From assembly GCA_019916065.1 (NCBI GenBank), contig CM034236.1, positions 9,967,334 to 10,031,333 on the forward strand: a stretch of 64,000 bases of DNA, read 5' to 3'. The notes beneath the pieces are model-generated. The model did not search any database and had not been told where the DNA came from. It was given only the letters and a program-made list of their open reading frames with translations. The position numbers and the translations under genes are program-made. This document shows positions 1-12,248 of this stretch, piece after piece (within the stretch, counting starts at the first letter, position 1; the number at the start of each line of letters is the position of its first letter). This DNA comes from Vitellaria paradoxa (taxonomy: Eukaryota; Streptophyta; Magnoliopsida; Ericales; Sapotaceae).

Positions 1-1893
1 CAAGGCAAGAAAAGATAGTTCCATACAAAAATGACATTGAATTGTGTAGCATTTTTGACAAGTGAACAGCTAAGCAGAACCTCATGAAAGATTGCAGCTT
101 GAAGTTTGAAAGCTCGGCATTCCATCTTTAAGTGTGCAAGCAGAGCTTGACTGGCATATATGCATGAAAATCACAAAACAACTTGAAATAGATCATTCTG
201 TGGATGCGAATGGCCATAAAGTATCATCCAGTCAAAAATCATCAAAAAGAGAACATCAGATGCAAAATACCAAGTACAAAGAAATGTCCAAATTTGAAAC
301 ATACAGTGAAAAGTGTCAACATTCATTGCCAGGGGTTTCTGAGAAAGAATCGATTCAGCACTTAATTGAATACCATTTAACAAATTGAAATGGCATCCAG
401 TCACAGTCATGCTTACACAAGAAGTGAACATATTTGACAATTTAGTCAAATGACGAAGATGATAAAACAATCAAAATATTAAAGCAATGGTACATAGATA
501 ATCTGATAACAATGATTAAATGATTATTTGCAACAGAAATAAAAACATGAAAGACAACACATGTTGGTAGTATATAACTTTTTAAACATCATCCATGCTC
601 TTAAGTGGCCTTATGCAAGATGATAGAGGCAGTAGCACAAATATTTGCAAAAGAAAGAGATTACAAAAAATCCAAGTACATAAAATTAACAAGCAAAACC
701 AACATACATAATTTTGCACTTCAATAGCGTTAGATAGCCAGGTTTGGCAATTAGTGGATAAAGAAGAATATAAATAAATCTCTAGCACCCACCGTCAGGT
801 GCAACACCTTTCGCACATGCAGGTAAAGGAAAACAAACAGACCAAAAAGAATAGGCTGCATAGACACATGGAACAGAATGGACACAACAAAAACATAGAA
901 GATTCGAACCCCAAAGCTCCTAGAACAAAAATTTTGGCGATAGACAAACCAGTTACCCAAAAGCTTGAGCATTAGATTTGGGAATGCTGGAATAGACTGG
1001 ATAAAATACAACCAGTTCCCACAAGTTTTATTATGAAGGACATATGATTTACCAATACTTGTAGTGGCCTAGCACACAGATGCGAGAAAACAGTTTTGAA
1101 TTAAATGGCATGCGCAAAATACTCTATATAGGAACAAGTTAGCACTACCGTGTCCAATGCTAGAATTTATGAATTAAAATTTTGGACTAAAAAAAAAAAA
1201 CAAGAAAATAAATGGAAATATAACTTAACCCACTTAGACCTCCTAAATTTATTCCATAATGCACTTTATTATAGCCCTCCAGAACTGAACACTCAGAACA
1301 ACATCAGTAAGTAATAAATGCACACGAATCTTCACATAGTTAGCACAGCAAATCAAGTATATTTATCCCACTTCCTTCATGAGAAAAGGACGGAGTCACT
1401 CACCCTACTTCTAAAGATAGAGGTGGTAATTTTCCTCTTATTCCATTGGAGAAAGATAAGGATCCGATAAAATGTGAGTCCAACAAGTTGAGTTCGAGGA
1501 AAGCTCTCTGTTGGAAACTGGGATCAAACGGAGTCAGAAAACTATCGCTCACCAGTCGGTTGTTAATTTTTCACATGCATTCCGGTTAGAAAAAGAAAAA
1601 AAGAAAGGTCATCCCTGAGCACATCAATATTTTACATATTATTCAGAGGAGCCGAAGGAAGCAATGTTGTCCAGGAAAGAACAATTTTTACACAGCCCAC
1701 AAATCTTCTACCCCATTTAATGTTCAGAAAAAGTACAAAAAATGGTCAAGAGGGTTGTGGGGTGCAAATTTGGAAATTATAAAAGTAAACAAGGCTTATG
1801 ATTGCCATAACATCAAGTTAAAGAACCATGCAACAATATGTTGACACTGCTGAACAAACTTATGATTGTCAATACCAGCAATGAAACAAGGCT
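1..1893. other. 3' flank of mTERF copy 1 (no gene recognised)
   Basis: This stretch lies downstream of the minus-strand mTERF gene and recurs in all units (20154-21708, 35967-37844, 60860-62752). I see short overlapping ORFs but no recognisable protein. On the minus strand there are donor-like GTGAGT and GTGAGC sites near 1400 and 1553, so it could hold a long or spliced mTERF 3' UTR. That is inference only. Confidence 0.5.
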
Positions 1894-3090
1894 TCACACT
1901 TCTAATTTCTCTGAAGAATCCAAGAGATGACCCTTGTAAGCCATCAACAATTCCTCAGCGTCATCTCTAAACCTTGATATAAACTTGTCCAGAAACTCCT
2001 CCTCCGACAAACTCAATACATTAACGAAACTCGGTTCCTTCTTCAACAGCTTCTTCAACTTTATAACCTGTAAAAGTCTGTACCGAGGGACTACCCTCTC
2101 CTCCATGCTGTGCATCAAACACGTTGGCCGATGAACCAAAACTGACCTCTCAAACCTAATATCATTCAAGAAGAATCCAATTCCAAACAGTAACTTCTCT
2201 CCGGATGTCCTAAGTAAAACCGGAGCCCTCCTAAACATTTCCAAGCATTCACCCTCCGAGAACCCAAAACTCCTAAATAATTCCAACTTCCTACTAAAAC
2301 TCTCGGCACTCATGGAACTAACTGTGTGGAAGGCATGGACAAACATTCTTGAATCAACTGAGAAACCCAACTTTAAAACTTGCGAAACAAGGTCTCGAAG
2401 GGCGGACTCTTTCATAACAAAGAGCCTAGGTTGCCTCTTCAACAGCATTGAAAGCTGAGACCCAACAATTTTACAGCTCCGAAAGAAGGCAACATTGCAG
2501 AGCAGCCTTCGATTAGGGTCCTTGGGCGCGACCCAATTACATCTCCGCAAAACCCGAAACAAATCTCGATTGTTTTGATCATTTACGAGAATTTTCTTGA
2601 TTGAGTTAACACATGGAATCAATTTCTTGTCCAAACTACAAGTCAAAAGCGGAGTGTTCTTCGAAATCAACTCGCCGAGATCGGGACCGGCAAGTCCCAG
2701 TTCTTGGAAAAACTCGAACTTTGGTTTGAGAGTCCTGTCTATGTCCGAGAAGAGGATCTGGGGTGAGGCCCTGACGGCGGACCGAATGTGGGTATTCGAG
2801 AATCCGAGTTGTTGGAGAAACTGAACTACAGATTGAGGCTTGTCGAGGGTTTTCACCCATGAAAAGCGGTTGGAGACTGAGAGGGCTTGTCTTTCGGAGA
2901 ATGAGAAGGTTTTGATTACGTAATTGAAGAGGATAGGGCTTGAGATTGGAGGAGTTGAGGTGTGAGAGAGAGAAAAAGCTATAGAAGAAGAAGAGAAGAA
3001 ACAACAGAGCAAGGGTCTGATGATGGGGTTAGAGTTGAGACCACAGAAACGGAGAGGCGAGACAAAAACGACTGAATTGAGAATGGGCAT
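1894..3090 (-). CDS. mTERF-family protein, organelle-targeted (copy 1)
   Basis: Uninterrupted, intronless ORF of 398 residues. Plant mTERF proteins are nucleus-encoded helical-repeat proteins that bind nucleic acid in mitochondria or plastids and affect transcription, splicing or translation there. The first 50 or so residues are rich in Ser, Arg and hydrophobics with almost no acidic residues, as in a transit peptide. From about residue 86 mTERF-type repeats begin (QSVVQFLQQLGFSNTHI, then a Pro-centred SPQILF), and the pattern of two helices followed by a P-x-LL/LF step recurs to about residue 350. Length is normal for the family. The start is the ATG whose context is shared by all three copies. 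Copies 2 and 3 are very similar, pointing to lineage-specific tandem expansion. The organelle and target are not determinable from sequence. Confidence 0.93.
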   Translation of the reverse strand: MPILNSVVFVSPLRFCGLNSNPIIRPLLCCFFSSSSIAFSLSHTSTPPISSPILFNYVIKTFSFSERQALSVSNRFSWVKTLDKPQSVVQFLQQLGFSNTHIRSAVRASPQILFSDIDRTLKPKFEFFQELGLAGPDLGELISKNTPLLTCSLDKKLIPCVNSIKKILVNDQNNRDLFRVLRRCNWVAPKDPNRRLLCNVAFFRSCKIVGSQLSMLLKRQPRLFVMKESALRDLVSQVLKLGFSVDSRMFVHAFHTVSSMSAESFSRKLELFRSFGFSEGECLEMFRRAPVLLRTSGEKLLFGIGFFLNDIRFERSVLVHRPTCLMHSMEERVVPRYRLLQVIKLKKLLKKEPSFVNVLSLSEEEFLDKFISRFRDDAEELLMAYKGHLLDSSEKLEV

Positions 3091-4085
3091 TAATGTATGT
3101 ATTATCTGCCAGAGTTCTCCACAGAAAAAAACGGAGAGAAACTGAGAAAATGCACATAGGGTTTAGGGTTCTTCAACGCTCAAGCGAGTGAACGAACAAG
3201 GTACAAATCAATTGCCTTTTTACACATGCTTCGATTCAAAATCACTCAAACCCCAGTAGTTGAATAGCTAAGGCTCCGTTTGTTAGTTTAGAAGACTTAA
3301 AAAAAATTAATTAGAAAAGAACAAAAAAAGGAAAAAGATAATAATATTTTTTTAAGATGTTCATAAGTTTAAAAAAAAATAATAATAATTTTACTTATTT
3401 TTAATTTGTGAGTTAAAAAATGAAAGGAAAAGAAAGTGTACATTATTATTTTATTATTAAATCTTTTGCAAAGTTGAAGATTGTCAATTTATTTACAACT
3501 AGAATATATTGGTAATTTTTACTTTCTTATTTTATTTTTATATGCAAATATATTATTTGAAAAGTTTTATTAATTCATTTCTCCTCTCCGTTATATAGGC
3601 AAATATGTCATATTATCCCATTCATATGAAATATTCACTTCTTTCAATTTCTTTCACTGATTGATATTCGATCTATGAACTGCCCAAATCTTGCTTCTGC
3701 TTCAATAGCATATATATGACATAATTAAAATTATTCAACAGTTGAATTCAAACAAAACTGAACTTTATTTTGATTGTTCTTGTCATGTCTTGAATTTCAC
3801 AACTTGGAAACATGAGTTAAAATATATGTAATCATAAATTTAAATTACAAAACTTTATCCTCGTTAGAATCAAACTACAACTGAAACAAAATAAAGACAA
3901 AATAGATAAAGACTGAAATATAATAAAATAAAATCTCAATCTTAACTGTGCATAGTGTTTTAAAGGAGATCATATTGGGCTCAACTTGACCCAGTACAAC
4001 TATTGTCGAACAACGATGTATTTATATATGAAGAAAGAAAAAATTATACACTCTCTTGTATAGATCTCCTCCCCTCATCTCCTTC
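3091..4085. other. mTERF copy 1 upstream region
   Basis: This is the 5' flank and promoter side of the minus-strand mTERF gene. The proximal part to about 3290 is closely shared with unit 3. Beyond that it is AT-rich with no coding sequence I can support. The TSD base triplet ATG at 4086-4088 marks the CACTA insertion. Confidence 0.6.
3157..3170 (-). promoter_or_regulatory. telo-box-like AACCCTAAACCCT upstream of mTERF copy 1
   Basis: About 70-80 bases upstream of the mTERF ATG the minus strand reads AACCCTAAACCCTA. Telo-boxes (AAACCCTA) are known in plant promoters of translation- and organelle-related genes. Unit 3 keeps only one AAACCCTA here because the second half has mutated. Function is inferred from motif and position. 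Confidence 0.5.
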
Positions 4086-5586
4086 ATGCACTATAACAAA
4101 TCACACTTTCGGTGACCATTTTTCTCGATCAAATATAAAATTAGTCGCTAAAGGGTGATTTTTCTCAATCAAAATAAGATTGGTGCTAATAGTGACTTTT
4201 TCCTTACCAAATAAATGTTAGTTGCTAAATGGTAACTTTTCTCGACTAATTAGTCGTTAAAATGTTATTTTCCCCACCAACTAGTCGCTAAAAACTTGAA
4301 TAAAAAATAATAAAATATTTATTACCTTTGCCGACCAATTAGTTGGTAAATGTGTTACTTTTAGTTACTAATTAATCACTAAAAATTTATTCTTTAGCAA
4401 CCTAATTATTTTAGTTGTTATATGGTTACTTTCCCTAGTAATCACATATTTATTATATGGTTAAAAATTTGAAATAAAATAATAATATATTTACTATGAA
4501 CTAACTTAAAAATATTAATAATATATTTATTATCTTTGCCGACCAATTGGTAGATAAATGTGCCACTTTGGCTACCAATTTATCGGCAGAAGTGATAAAA
4601 ATTTATGTAAAAAAATGAAATAAATAAATAAAAATAATTAAATTTTGTTTTTTCTCTATCTTTCTCTTAAACAAATTTGTTTATCTATTTGTATAATTTA
4701 AATTAGATTTCATAAATTTTATTTTAAAATTTATTTATTAATTTTAATTAATTTACAAAATTATCAAAAATTATAATCATACATTAATAAAAAAAAATGT
4801 TATTAGATTAATACTAAAACTAAATTTACCAAATCAAATTTAAATAATCTAAATGTATAATCAAATTTTTTCAAAGTAAATATGTTATAGTAGCCTTTAT
4901 AATTTGTATGACTTATAACCAGGTGAACATTAAACATTTTAATATTTAATAATTGTTTAGTGTATATTCAATATTAATTATAGTAAAGTGACATTATTTT
5001 ATATTTAGTTAGAAATGATAAAAATTTAAAAACAAAAATAATAAAAAATTATTTATTAATTTTAAGTAATCTTATTTCTTTATTTTTTCAGAACTTATTT
5101 TTGAATATAATCATCTAAAATGTTTTTTGTATTAAAAATAAATTCTTAAAATAATTTTCAAAAATTTTGTTTTTAAAAATAATTTTCTAAAACTAAAACT
5201 AAATGCGACTAAATTATTTTTAAAAATATAAATACAGAATGAAGAACAATATATATAGTGAATCATGATATAATTAAATTAAAGACATATATTGAGTATG
5301 TGCTACCCACAAAGATTAAATGAAAGTAAAAAAAAAAACAAAGATTTTGAGTTAAATATAATACTTATTCATAAATTATTTACTAAATATCCGTATAGTT
5401 CCATATATTGTTATTGATTTCAACTTATTGAAACAAAAGTTAAAATAATTAAATAAAAATAATAAAATTTTTATCACTTTTGGCTAGCATTTGGTCGCTA
5501 AAGGTGTGTTTTGCCTTCTAGTTAGTCATTAAAAGTGATAAAATTTTGTTTATATGTATAAATATGTAAAACACACATACAAATAA

Positions 5587-5655
5587 TAACTTGGTCTAGT
5601 GGCCAATCACACCAATTTCAAAGAAATGGTATGAGTTTGATTCTCAATAATAAAA
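5587..5655 (+). mobile_element. SINE-like fragment nested in the CACTA element
   Basis: A box A-like TGGTCTAGTGGCCA (about 5592-5605) is followed roughly 30 bases later by a box B-like GAGTTTGATTCTC, then an A-rich tail. This is the layout of a short tRNA-derived SINE. It is degenerate and no TSD was resolved. Confidence 0.4.
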
Positions 5656-5742
5656 AAAAATTTCAAAAATATAAAGTTGATACGTGATACAATCATAGGT
5701 CGACACGTGGCACGACACAAGTTACCATATGGTATGATGACA

Positions 5743-5908
5743 GTTTAGCAAATGATGCCACATGACACTACATTTGAATTTTTTTACTTTTTTTTTAAAA
5801 CTAATTCAAATTTCCAATGTTGACAGGTTAGCAAATGATGTCATGCGGCACTACATTTGAATTTTTTACTTTTTTTTTTAAATTAATTCAAATTTCCAAT
5901 GTTGATCA
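5743..5908. repeat. Two-copy direct repeat (about 84 bp) inside the CACTA element
   Basis: A segment beginning TTAGCAAATGATG and running through a T-tract to TTCCAATGTTGA is present twice in tandem, from about 5743 and 5826, with a few substitutions. Confidence 0.75.
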
Positions 5909-6909
5909 ATTGATCGCTAAAAACTAACATTTGGCGACCAAAATTTGGTTGCTAAAAGGTAAACTTTTCCCGATTAAATATAAGTTGGTCGCTAAAGGCT
6001 TACTTTTAGCAACTTAGCGACCAAAGTTTGATTGGCAAAAATCATACTTTTATCAACCAAATGTATTTTTGGTCGCCAATACCTTCTGCGACTAGCCTTT
6101 GTCCATTAACTGGTGACCAAATTATATTGGTCGGCAAAAACTTTAGCGACCAAAAGGCAACTTTTAGCGACCAAATTTTTGGTAGCTAAAAGTGTTTATT
6201 TTTATAGTGATGTAACTTGTAAATAATACTATAGAACAAGTGACATTAGAAGACCGATCCAACACTAAAATCAATGGCACTTTCATTTTATAAGAAGAAG
6301 AAGACAGTAAGAGAGCTTATAGGCTTAAAACATATCTCTATGTGATCTCCCATGTTTTACACACTAGGAAGTGGGGATTGTGGAAAAGTGGAAGTTACTT
6401 CCTTCTCAAGCTTAGTAGACCAAAAGAGAAGGGGATGTCACATGTCATTATAATCCCTAAGCACATTTTTTTGATCCTTCAATTGTACCCTAACTTTTGC
6501 TCTTAGTTCAATACTGACATGAGAGTAAAAACTTAACAGTAACCTATAAACTATGGTGCTCTGAGGGGCACTTGCCCATTATTAGGCTAGTAAAAAATTC
6601 AAAACAATTCATTAGTCTGTTTAAGTACTAGTGCTGAGTAAACAAATAAGTGAGGCAATGTATAAAAAATACTTAGATAATTTTTAGAGTCCCGAATTAG
6701 CTGAGTATTGAGCTAATGTTTAGCAATCTTTGCAGCTAATGTTTAGCAATCTTTGCTAGTTGAAATCTTTAAAGAGCTAAATTACTGCTTTATTGTGAAT
6801 ATGCCAAACAAGCATATATCAATATTGATTGTGTTGCATTGAACAAGCAAATGTGACGAATAAGCGTATAACAATTGCTCCGAAGTAATATGGAACTCAC
6901 AATCTCTGA

Positions 6910-7105
6910 GCTAAGGTGCCGAAACATAACCTTTGAACCAAGGGACTAAAGTACATGTGGCAATCATGAACCAAGGTACCAGTGTATGCAAGACAATCGA
7001 GTCAATGTACCAAAGTACTCAAGATAATTGCTTTGAGTCAAGTATTGAAGTACACAAGGCAATTACTCTGGGCTAAGGAATCGGAGTGTGCAAGGTAATT
7101 TTTGG
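6910..7105. repeat. Degenerate minisatellite, period about 34-36 bp
   Basis: About five imperfect copies of a unit resembling GAGCCAAGGTACCAGAGTAC followed by a CAAGGCAAT end. The matching array in unit 3 lies near 41030-41215. No coding interpretation is evident. Confidence 0.65.
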
Positions 7106-7329
7106 GAGTAATGTCTGTGCATTATCCAACAAATGGGCCCCACCTCATTAGTAGTGAATGCAGGCTCTCATACAGGAGTAATGTCTATGCACTACCCTTA
7201 TAAATAAAATAATAAATAAATACTGAAAATAATAAAAAAATATTCTTAATAAATTTTAGGTCATTACAGTTCTCTAATTATCAAAGTTACCACTCTTGGA
7301 TTATTCTCTAATTACCAAATTTACCCAAA

Positions 7330-7332
<3 letters not shown>

Positions 7333-7361
<29 letters not shown>
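7333..7361. repeat. (AT)n microsatellite
   Basis: Uninterrupted AT run. The aligned position in unit 3 (about 41440) lacks it, so it expanded or was lost after duplication. Confidence 0.85.
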
Positions 7362-7705
7362 TGAATTTTGCAATACCAACAATCTCATATCCAAATTCAA
7401 TATCACACATTCTCATCAATAAACACCGATATGGATCCAATGCCAATTATAATATTCAATAGCATGCTTTTTTTTTTTTTACAAATAAATAACTAATTAG
7501 TATTATTAATAAATTATGCTTTCCAAAATTCTACATTATTAGTATGAATTTTTTTTTTTCAAACCATAATTAACAAAGCAAAACCACTTCTTTTAGGTCC
7601 AAAGAAATAATTTCAAAGAAACGTGAATCTAAACATGTAAAAATATAAAATACTAAGTCCAACTTAAAATTATATGTGTGTGTGTGTATAAATTACAAAA
7701 ATATA

Positions 7706-7728
7706 TATACACTAAATATAAATAAACT
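7706..7728. other. Empty site of the unit 3 Mutator-like element
   Basis: Unit 1 reads TATAAATAA once and then continues ACTATAC. The unit 3 sequence here is split by the 4.9-kb element with TATAAATAA on both sides, so this position fixes the insertion boundaries. Confidence 0.85.
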
Positions 7729-8388
7729 ATACAACCCATCAAGCCTACAAATTGTGTAATTATCTGACATACCTCTCTTTCCATTAAAACCAACCAAAGC
7801 CTAAATTTATCTAGCTGCGAGACGACTTTTCCTTTAACCCATTTTTTGATGTAGGGTTCATTGTCGTATCTCCCATGATACTTTACATTTACCAAACAAT
7901 GATGCATCATCCTTGAAACACGGCTGTCTGTAGTTTTTTATTTTATTTTATGATTTTCATATGTACATACATACACGTATGCGTATGCTACAAGTAGATC
8001 CAGCTCAAACCTAAAACTAAAATCCTTTATTACCTCTTAAATTTTTATCCTTCAAATCTAATGTGTCTAATTAACATAACCTATTAAAGAATAATATGGA
8101 AATTAAAGAAATTTTTACCTTGAAACTCTATAGTGTTTTGCATAAAACCTAGTTCTATTCTCTTCGACGGATGGATTTTCTATCAGTATACTAGTACGTA
8201 AACTTTTACACCTTTATATATATACCCATAAACTTAAAGGGTCTAAACTCGATCCTAAGTCCTGCAACCAATATTCTCTTTATTAAACCTCCAAAGACCC
8301 AATTAATGAATAATTAACCCAAAGAAAATAATAATAATATAAACATTTAACTTAATAATTAGATAAAATAATAGAATAAAATTAAATA

Positions 8389-8879
8389 GGATAAATTACA
8401 CCAACCTCCCCTTTAACATTTGGATCATAACACTTAGAATTTACAATATTTAAAAATTACATTGGCCTCCCTTACTTTGAAATTTTATTAACATCGACAT
8501 CTTTCTGATAAAATCATTCATTAAAATTTAATATAAAATGTCAAATTAATCAACAATTTAGGAACTTTTCTTCTTTTACCCATTCTTCTCTTACAACTCG
8601 TCAATTTTTTTGCAAAAATTCTCAATTTTTTTTTTACTTATTTTTGAGAATTTTTGTAAAAATAAAATGGCACAATTTTGAGAGAATGAGGATAAAATAG
8701 AAAAAATACTTAAAATTTTAGTCCTTTTAACATTTTGTTAAGTTTTAACTATTAATTTTATCGGAAAGGAGTCAATATTAATAATATTTCAAAATAAGAG
8801 AAGTAAGTGTAACTTTTAAATGTTATGGGTACTAAGTGTAATTACTCAAATGTTAAGGGAAGGAAGATGTAATTTATCC
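8389..8879. mobile_element. Foldback MITE, unit 1 copy
   Basis: The left end GGATAAATTACACC, continuing into a TTTAACATTTG segment, is mirrored by the right end GATGTAATTTATCC. The inverted arms extend tens of bases further. The element is about 490 bp with no ORF. The same insertion is in units 2 and 3, so it predates the duplications. TSDs are too short in this AT-rich context to assign a superfamily. Confidence 0.8.
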
Positions 8880-9544
8880 ATAAAAATATTATAATTAATT
8901 GATAGCAAAATAATAATAATAGTAATAATGAATTCTGCGTTATTACACTATCTTTTTTCCTTCTCTTTTCTTTTTTCTCACAAAACCCTCACTCAAAACA
9001 TACATTTAAAGAAACATATATGAAATTTGTTTGTTTTTTTTTTTTTTTTTCCTAATAAAAGAAAATCTAGAGTTGATTATAGGCCTAAAATTCTGTATTT
9101 TGAGAGAGATTGAAATAATATTTTAGGTTCGTGTTGTCGGGCTTATTTACATGGTAACAGAGTAAGTTTTCAACCGGATCTTATCACAATCCACGCTGAA
9201 CCTATGTTCATATGGGTCAGCGTAAAGGATGCTGTTAAAAATTGTCCCACATTGGCTCATTAGAAAAATTACTTATCGTATATATTAGAAACTTGACCAA
9301 TGCGCCAAAAGACTTACGTTTGATGAAACACCTAAGATCAATTCTTATATTCCATCCCATATTGGAATAACCCAACCCATGTTCCATACCAAATGTGGAG
9401 CCTATCTGGATTGTAACATATTACCATGCTTCCAAAGCCGATGTCCATGGCTGCTATTACTCTAGGTGGCTTCACTCTAGGTGACTTTCATTCTGATAGT
9501 AGGTAGTCATTTTCTATTTAGATGGCTAACACTCTACTCCAAGT
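8880..9544. other. Spacer with possible retroelement remnant, unit 1
   Basis: AT-rich, shared with units 2 and 3. The part around 9230-9260 (AATTGTCCCACATTGG) resembles a motif common in plant LTRs, but no LTR boundaries could be drawn. No gene. Confidence 0.4.
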
Positions 9545-9549
9545 AGCTC

Positions 9550-11140
9550 TGTTGTCCCAAATAGCAACACTAGAGGGGGGTGAATAGGGTTGCTTAAAAA
9601 TTTTACAAATAAAAATTTCAACTCTAAAACAAATATGTCAAGATGAATATGAAATGCACCAAAAAAAAAATTATTCAATATTTGTGAATGAAGAGTGAGT
9701 GCTAGTATTTGTAATAAATATAAAGAGAAGGGAAGAGAAGCAAACACAATCGATTTATAGTGGTTCGGCTTCAATGTTGCCTACGTCCACTCCCCCAAGG
9801 CCTTCCTTGAGATTTCTCCACTATTCTTTTGAAGAGCTTATTACACACTAGCTTCCCAAGGTGCTAGAAACCTTTTCCAAGTGATTTTATCCCCAAATCA
9901 CTCACACAAGTCTCTCTCAAAGAAAGTCTCTTGTTTTGGTCCTAACACTTGAACCAAAACCAACAAGAGCTCACCCAACTCTCACAAATTAAAAGGGCTT
10001 TAAATTTCCCTTTCTTACAACAACAATGATGAGTTTAAAACTCAATCAAATCAAAAAGAAACTCTCACAAGTTGAATATGAAAGATGAAGCACAAATGTG
10101 AGAAGAAATCACTCTATGTTTGCAAAGTTATGGAATTTCTTGTATCTCTTTGTAAGCACTTCTTTCTTGCCTTGTTCCTCTTCTTGAATCTGAGTTTGAG
10201 GCTCTATTTATAGATGAAAATCTGCAAATGGCCGTTACTAAGTGAAAAGACACTTTTGCCCTTGAAAGAAATTGAATTTCCTTGCTTCCAATGCTGTCGT
10301 TCAGATTCAGATTTTTTGAGATATATTTGTGACTGTTTTTCACCCTCAGAACGTTCAAATCTGACATTGCCTCAGAGTGAAGAGTTTGTAGATATATAAG
10401 TCAGCTATCACATGTCAAATTTTGAGCTCCATCCAACGGTTAGATAGTCAGATATGGATTCTGAACCGAGACCAGCTTCTGATAGCTTTTTCTGACATTC
10501 TGAATCTGTGTTTCCCGTTTAAGCTTCCGTTTCACTAGGATACTTTTAGAATTAGAAGAAACTTAAACTACAAAAGTTGTAGCTTTTTGAGTCTTCTTTT
10601 CACACACCAAAAATCAGAATTTTTAAAGCTGTAGAGTATGAGTTATGTCTCAAAAACTAAGACTAGCTTCAGAATCCAGAATTAAAAACTTTTCTGTAAT
10701 GCCTAATGTTCCAACTCATGTTTTGATACCTTAACGTCAGATTCACAAAAATCTCCCTTCGGTAAAGTTGTAGATATGGAAGTCTAGTTTACTATGTTAA
10801 AATTTTATGAAAATTGAACCGTTGGATCTTAAGATATTATCTATATACTAACACGTGTCTGATTTCTCTGTTTATCCGAGTTAACCTCTAGTTCAAATAT
10901 TCATCTTACTTTGATTTCTATTACTCCAAACTTTGAAATTCATTTATTCCATCATCCAAATTATGTGAAAATATCTAAAAAATAAAATCAATCTCTTCCA
11001 ACTCTATTATCTTGAATCTATCAAATGAATTGTAACATTTCTTACAATGTCTATTTGAAAATTTATTGTGAAAATTTAATTCAATGTTTGTTATCATCAA
11101 AATCAATTATAAAACTAACTTTATAAACCTTGGGCCAACA
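9550..11140. mobile_element. Solo LTR of an LTR retrotransposon (1.6 kb)
   Basis: The insertion starts TGTTG and ends CAACA, the TG...CA inverted ends of an LTR. It is flanked by the 5-bp duplication AGCTC (9545-9549, 11141-11145). Units 2 and 3 carry the empty site (AAGTAGTTCTTT near 23120 and 48475). There are no gag or pol domains, primer-binding site or second LTR, so this is a solo LTR left by LTR-LTR recombination. Family unassigned. Confidence 0.85.
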
Positions 11141-11145
11141 AGCTC

Positions 11146-12248
11146 TTTTTCTAGGTATCCCTTATCATGATTCGAACTCAAAATGTGGAGGCAATAAACT
11201 TGGAAAAAAATAGCTTCAATTTAAAATTTGGATCGAGCTTGGGATTAGGGCAATAAACTTGAATGCGGCATGATAGGCACGATATTTTTTAAATAAATTT
11301 ATTATGGATGCGTTTGGAGTAAAAAAAGTTAGTGAAATTTGATAAAAATTGTGAGTTCATAATTCGTGCAATGAGATAAAAATGAATAATTTTAGAGATT
11401 TTTAGTATTTTTTAGTAAATATCAGAACTCCAAATAGAACCTATATATGTCAAGCGGAACTTGACAAAATTTTTAGACCTAAATAATTGAGTCGAACAAA
11501 GTCTGAATTTAACTAGAATATATTATACCCCTTTGAAAACTTAATCCTAACTTGCATCTAATTTGCTTAATATTTACTTGAGTGAATATATAGATGTAGG
11601 CATATATATGTATTGAGCAAAATATTTACTTGTATTTCTCTTTTCACCCATTCAAAATCTAAAAAATTACGACTTTCCACTGCTTGAAAATCTAAAAATC
11701 ATTTACAATCTAAGATTTAATTCTTAAAATTCCACTGCTACTTTCTGATATATTAACTCCCCTACCCCCCTTCCAAACTATGGTGATGAACCTTGAACCT
11801 TTTTGATGAAATCCATGGTTCTATTTGTAAACAAGAAAACTCCATTTCATTTTCCACTCCTTATTTTACATGGTTATGGTTTGAATGTAATCCAATAAAG
11901 CAAACAAAGAATTGGCTATACCATATATAAATCCTTCTCGGGAAAATCCTATTCTTAAAGTAAGAAAATTTCCGTAACGTCCAATTTGAGAACTAAACCA
12001 TTCCATGGGTATAGTCACGTAAACAAGTTATTAAGAAAAAAGGAAAAAATTGCATAAGCAAATAGGAATGTGAAATTGAACTGAAGCAAGATAGTTGAAT
12101 CAAAATTTCAATTAATTTAGTTTTTAGTTCAATTTTAATTTTTTTAAACCTAAATTATATTATAATTTAGTTTCAGTTCTTATATTTATAGAATCGAGCA
12201 AAGTGAAAATAGAATTAGATATGTGTATATATATATATATATATATAT
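11146..12248. other. AT-rich spacer, unit 1
   Basis: Colinear with 23140-24230 of unit 2 and 48495-49590 of unit 3. It ends in an AT microsatellite (about 12223-12248). No supported coding sequence. Confidence 0.6.

Larger units (their letters stand above)
4089..6209. mobile_element. Non-autonomous CACTA (En/Spm-like) DNA transposon
   Basis: The element starts CACTATAA and ends TTATAGTG, and is flanked by the 3-bp duplication ATG (4086-4088 and 6210-6212). Unit 3 has the unoccupied site, reading ATG then CAACTTG near 40358. CACTA termini with 3-bp TSDs define this superfamily. Subterminal regions are packed with both orientations of a TTAGCGACCAAA-type motif, the usual layout of transposase-binding repeats. 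No transposase ORF is present, so it depends on a partner element. It occurs only in unit 1. Confidence 0.9.
6213..8388. other. AT-rich spacer, unit 1
   Basis: Spacer shared with unit 3 (about 40360-41798 and 46708-47357) but absent from unit 2. It contains a degenerate minisatellite, an AT microsatellite, a TG run near 7674-7687 and the empty site of the unit 3 Mutator-like element. No supported gene. Confidence 0.6.

Noticed and set aside
751..1011. Minus-strand 86-residue hydrophobic ORF repeated at 20904-21164 and 61610-61870
   Set aside because: It is conserved only because the units are duplicates, is broken in unit 3, has no recognisable family, and sits in a region better explained as mTERF 3' flank.
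9100..9540. LTR remnant with AATTGTCCCACATTGG-like motif
   Set aside because: The motif is common in plant retroelements, but I could not find paired ends, a TSD or an empty site. Kept only as a note on the spacer.
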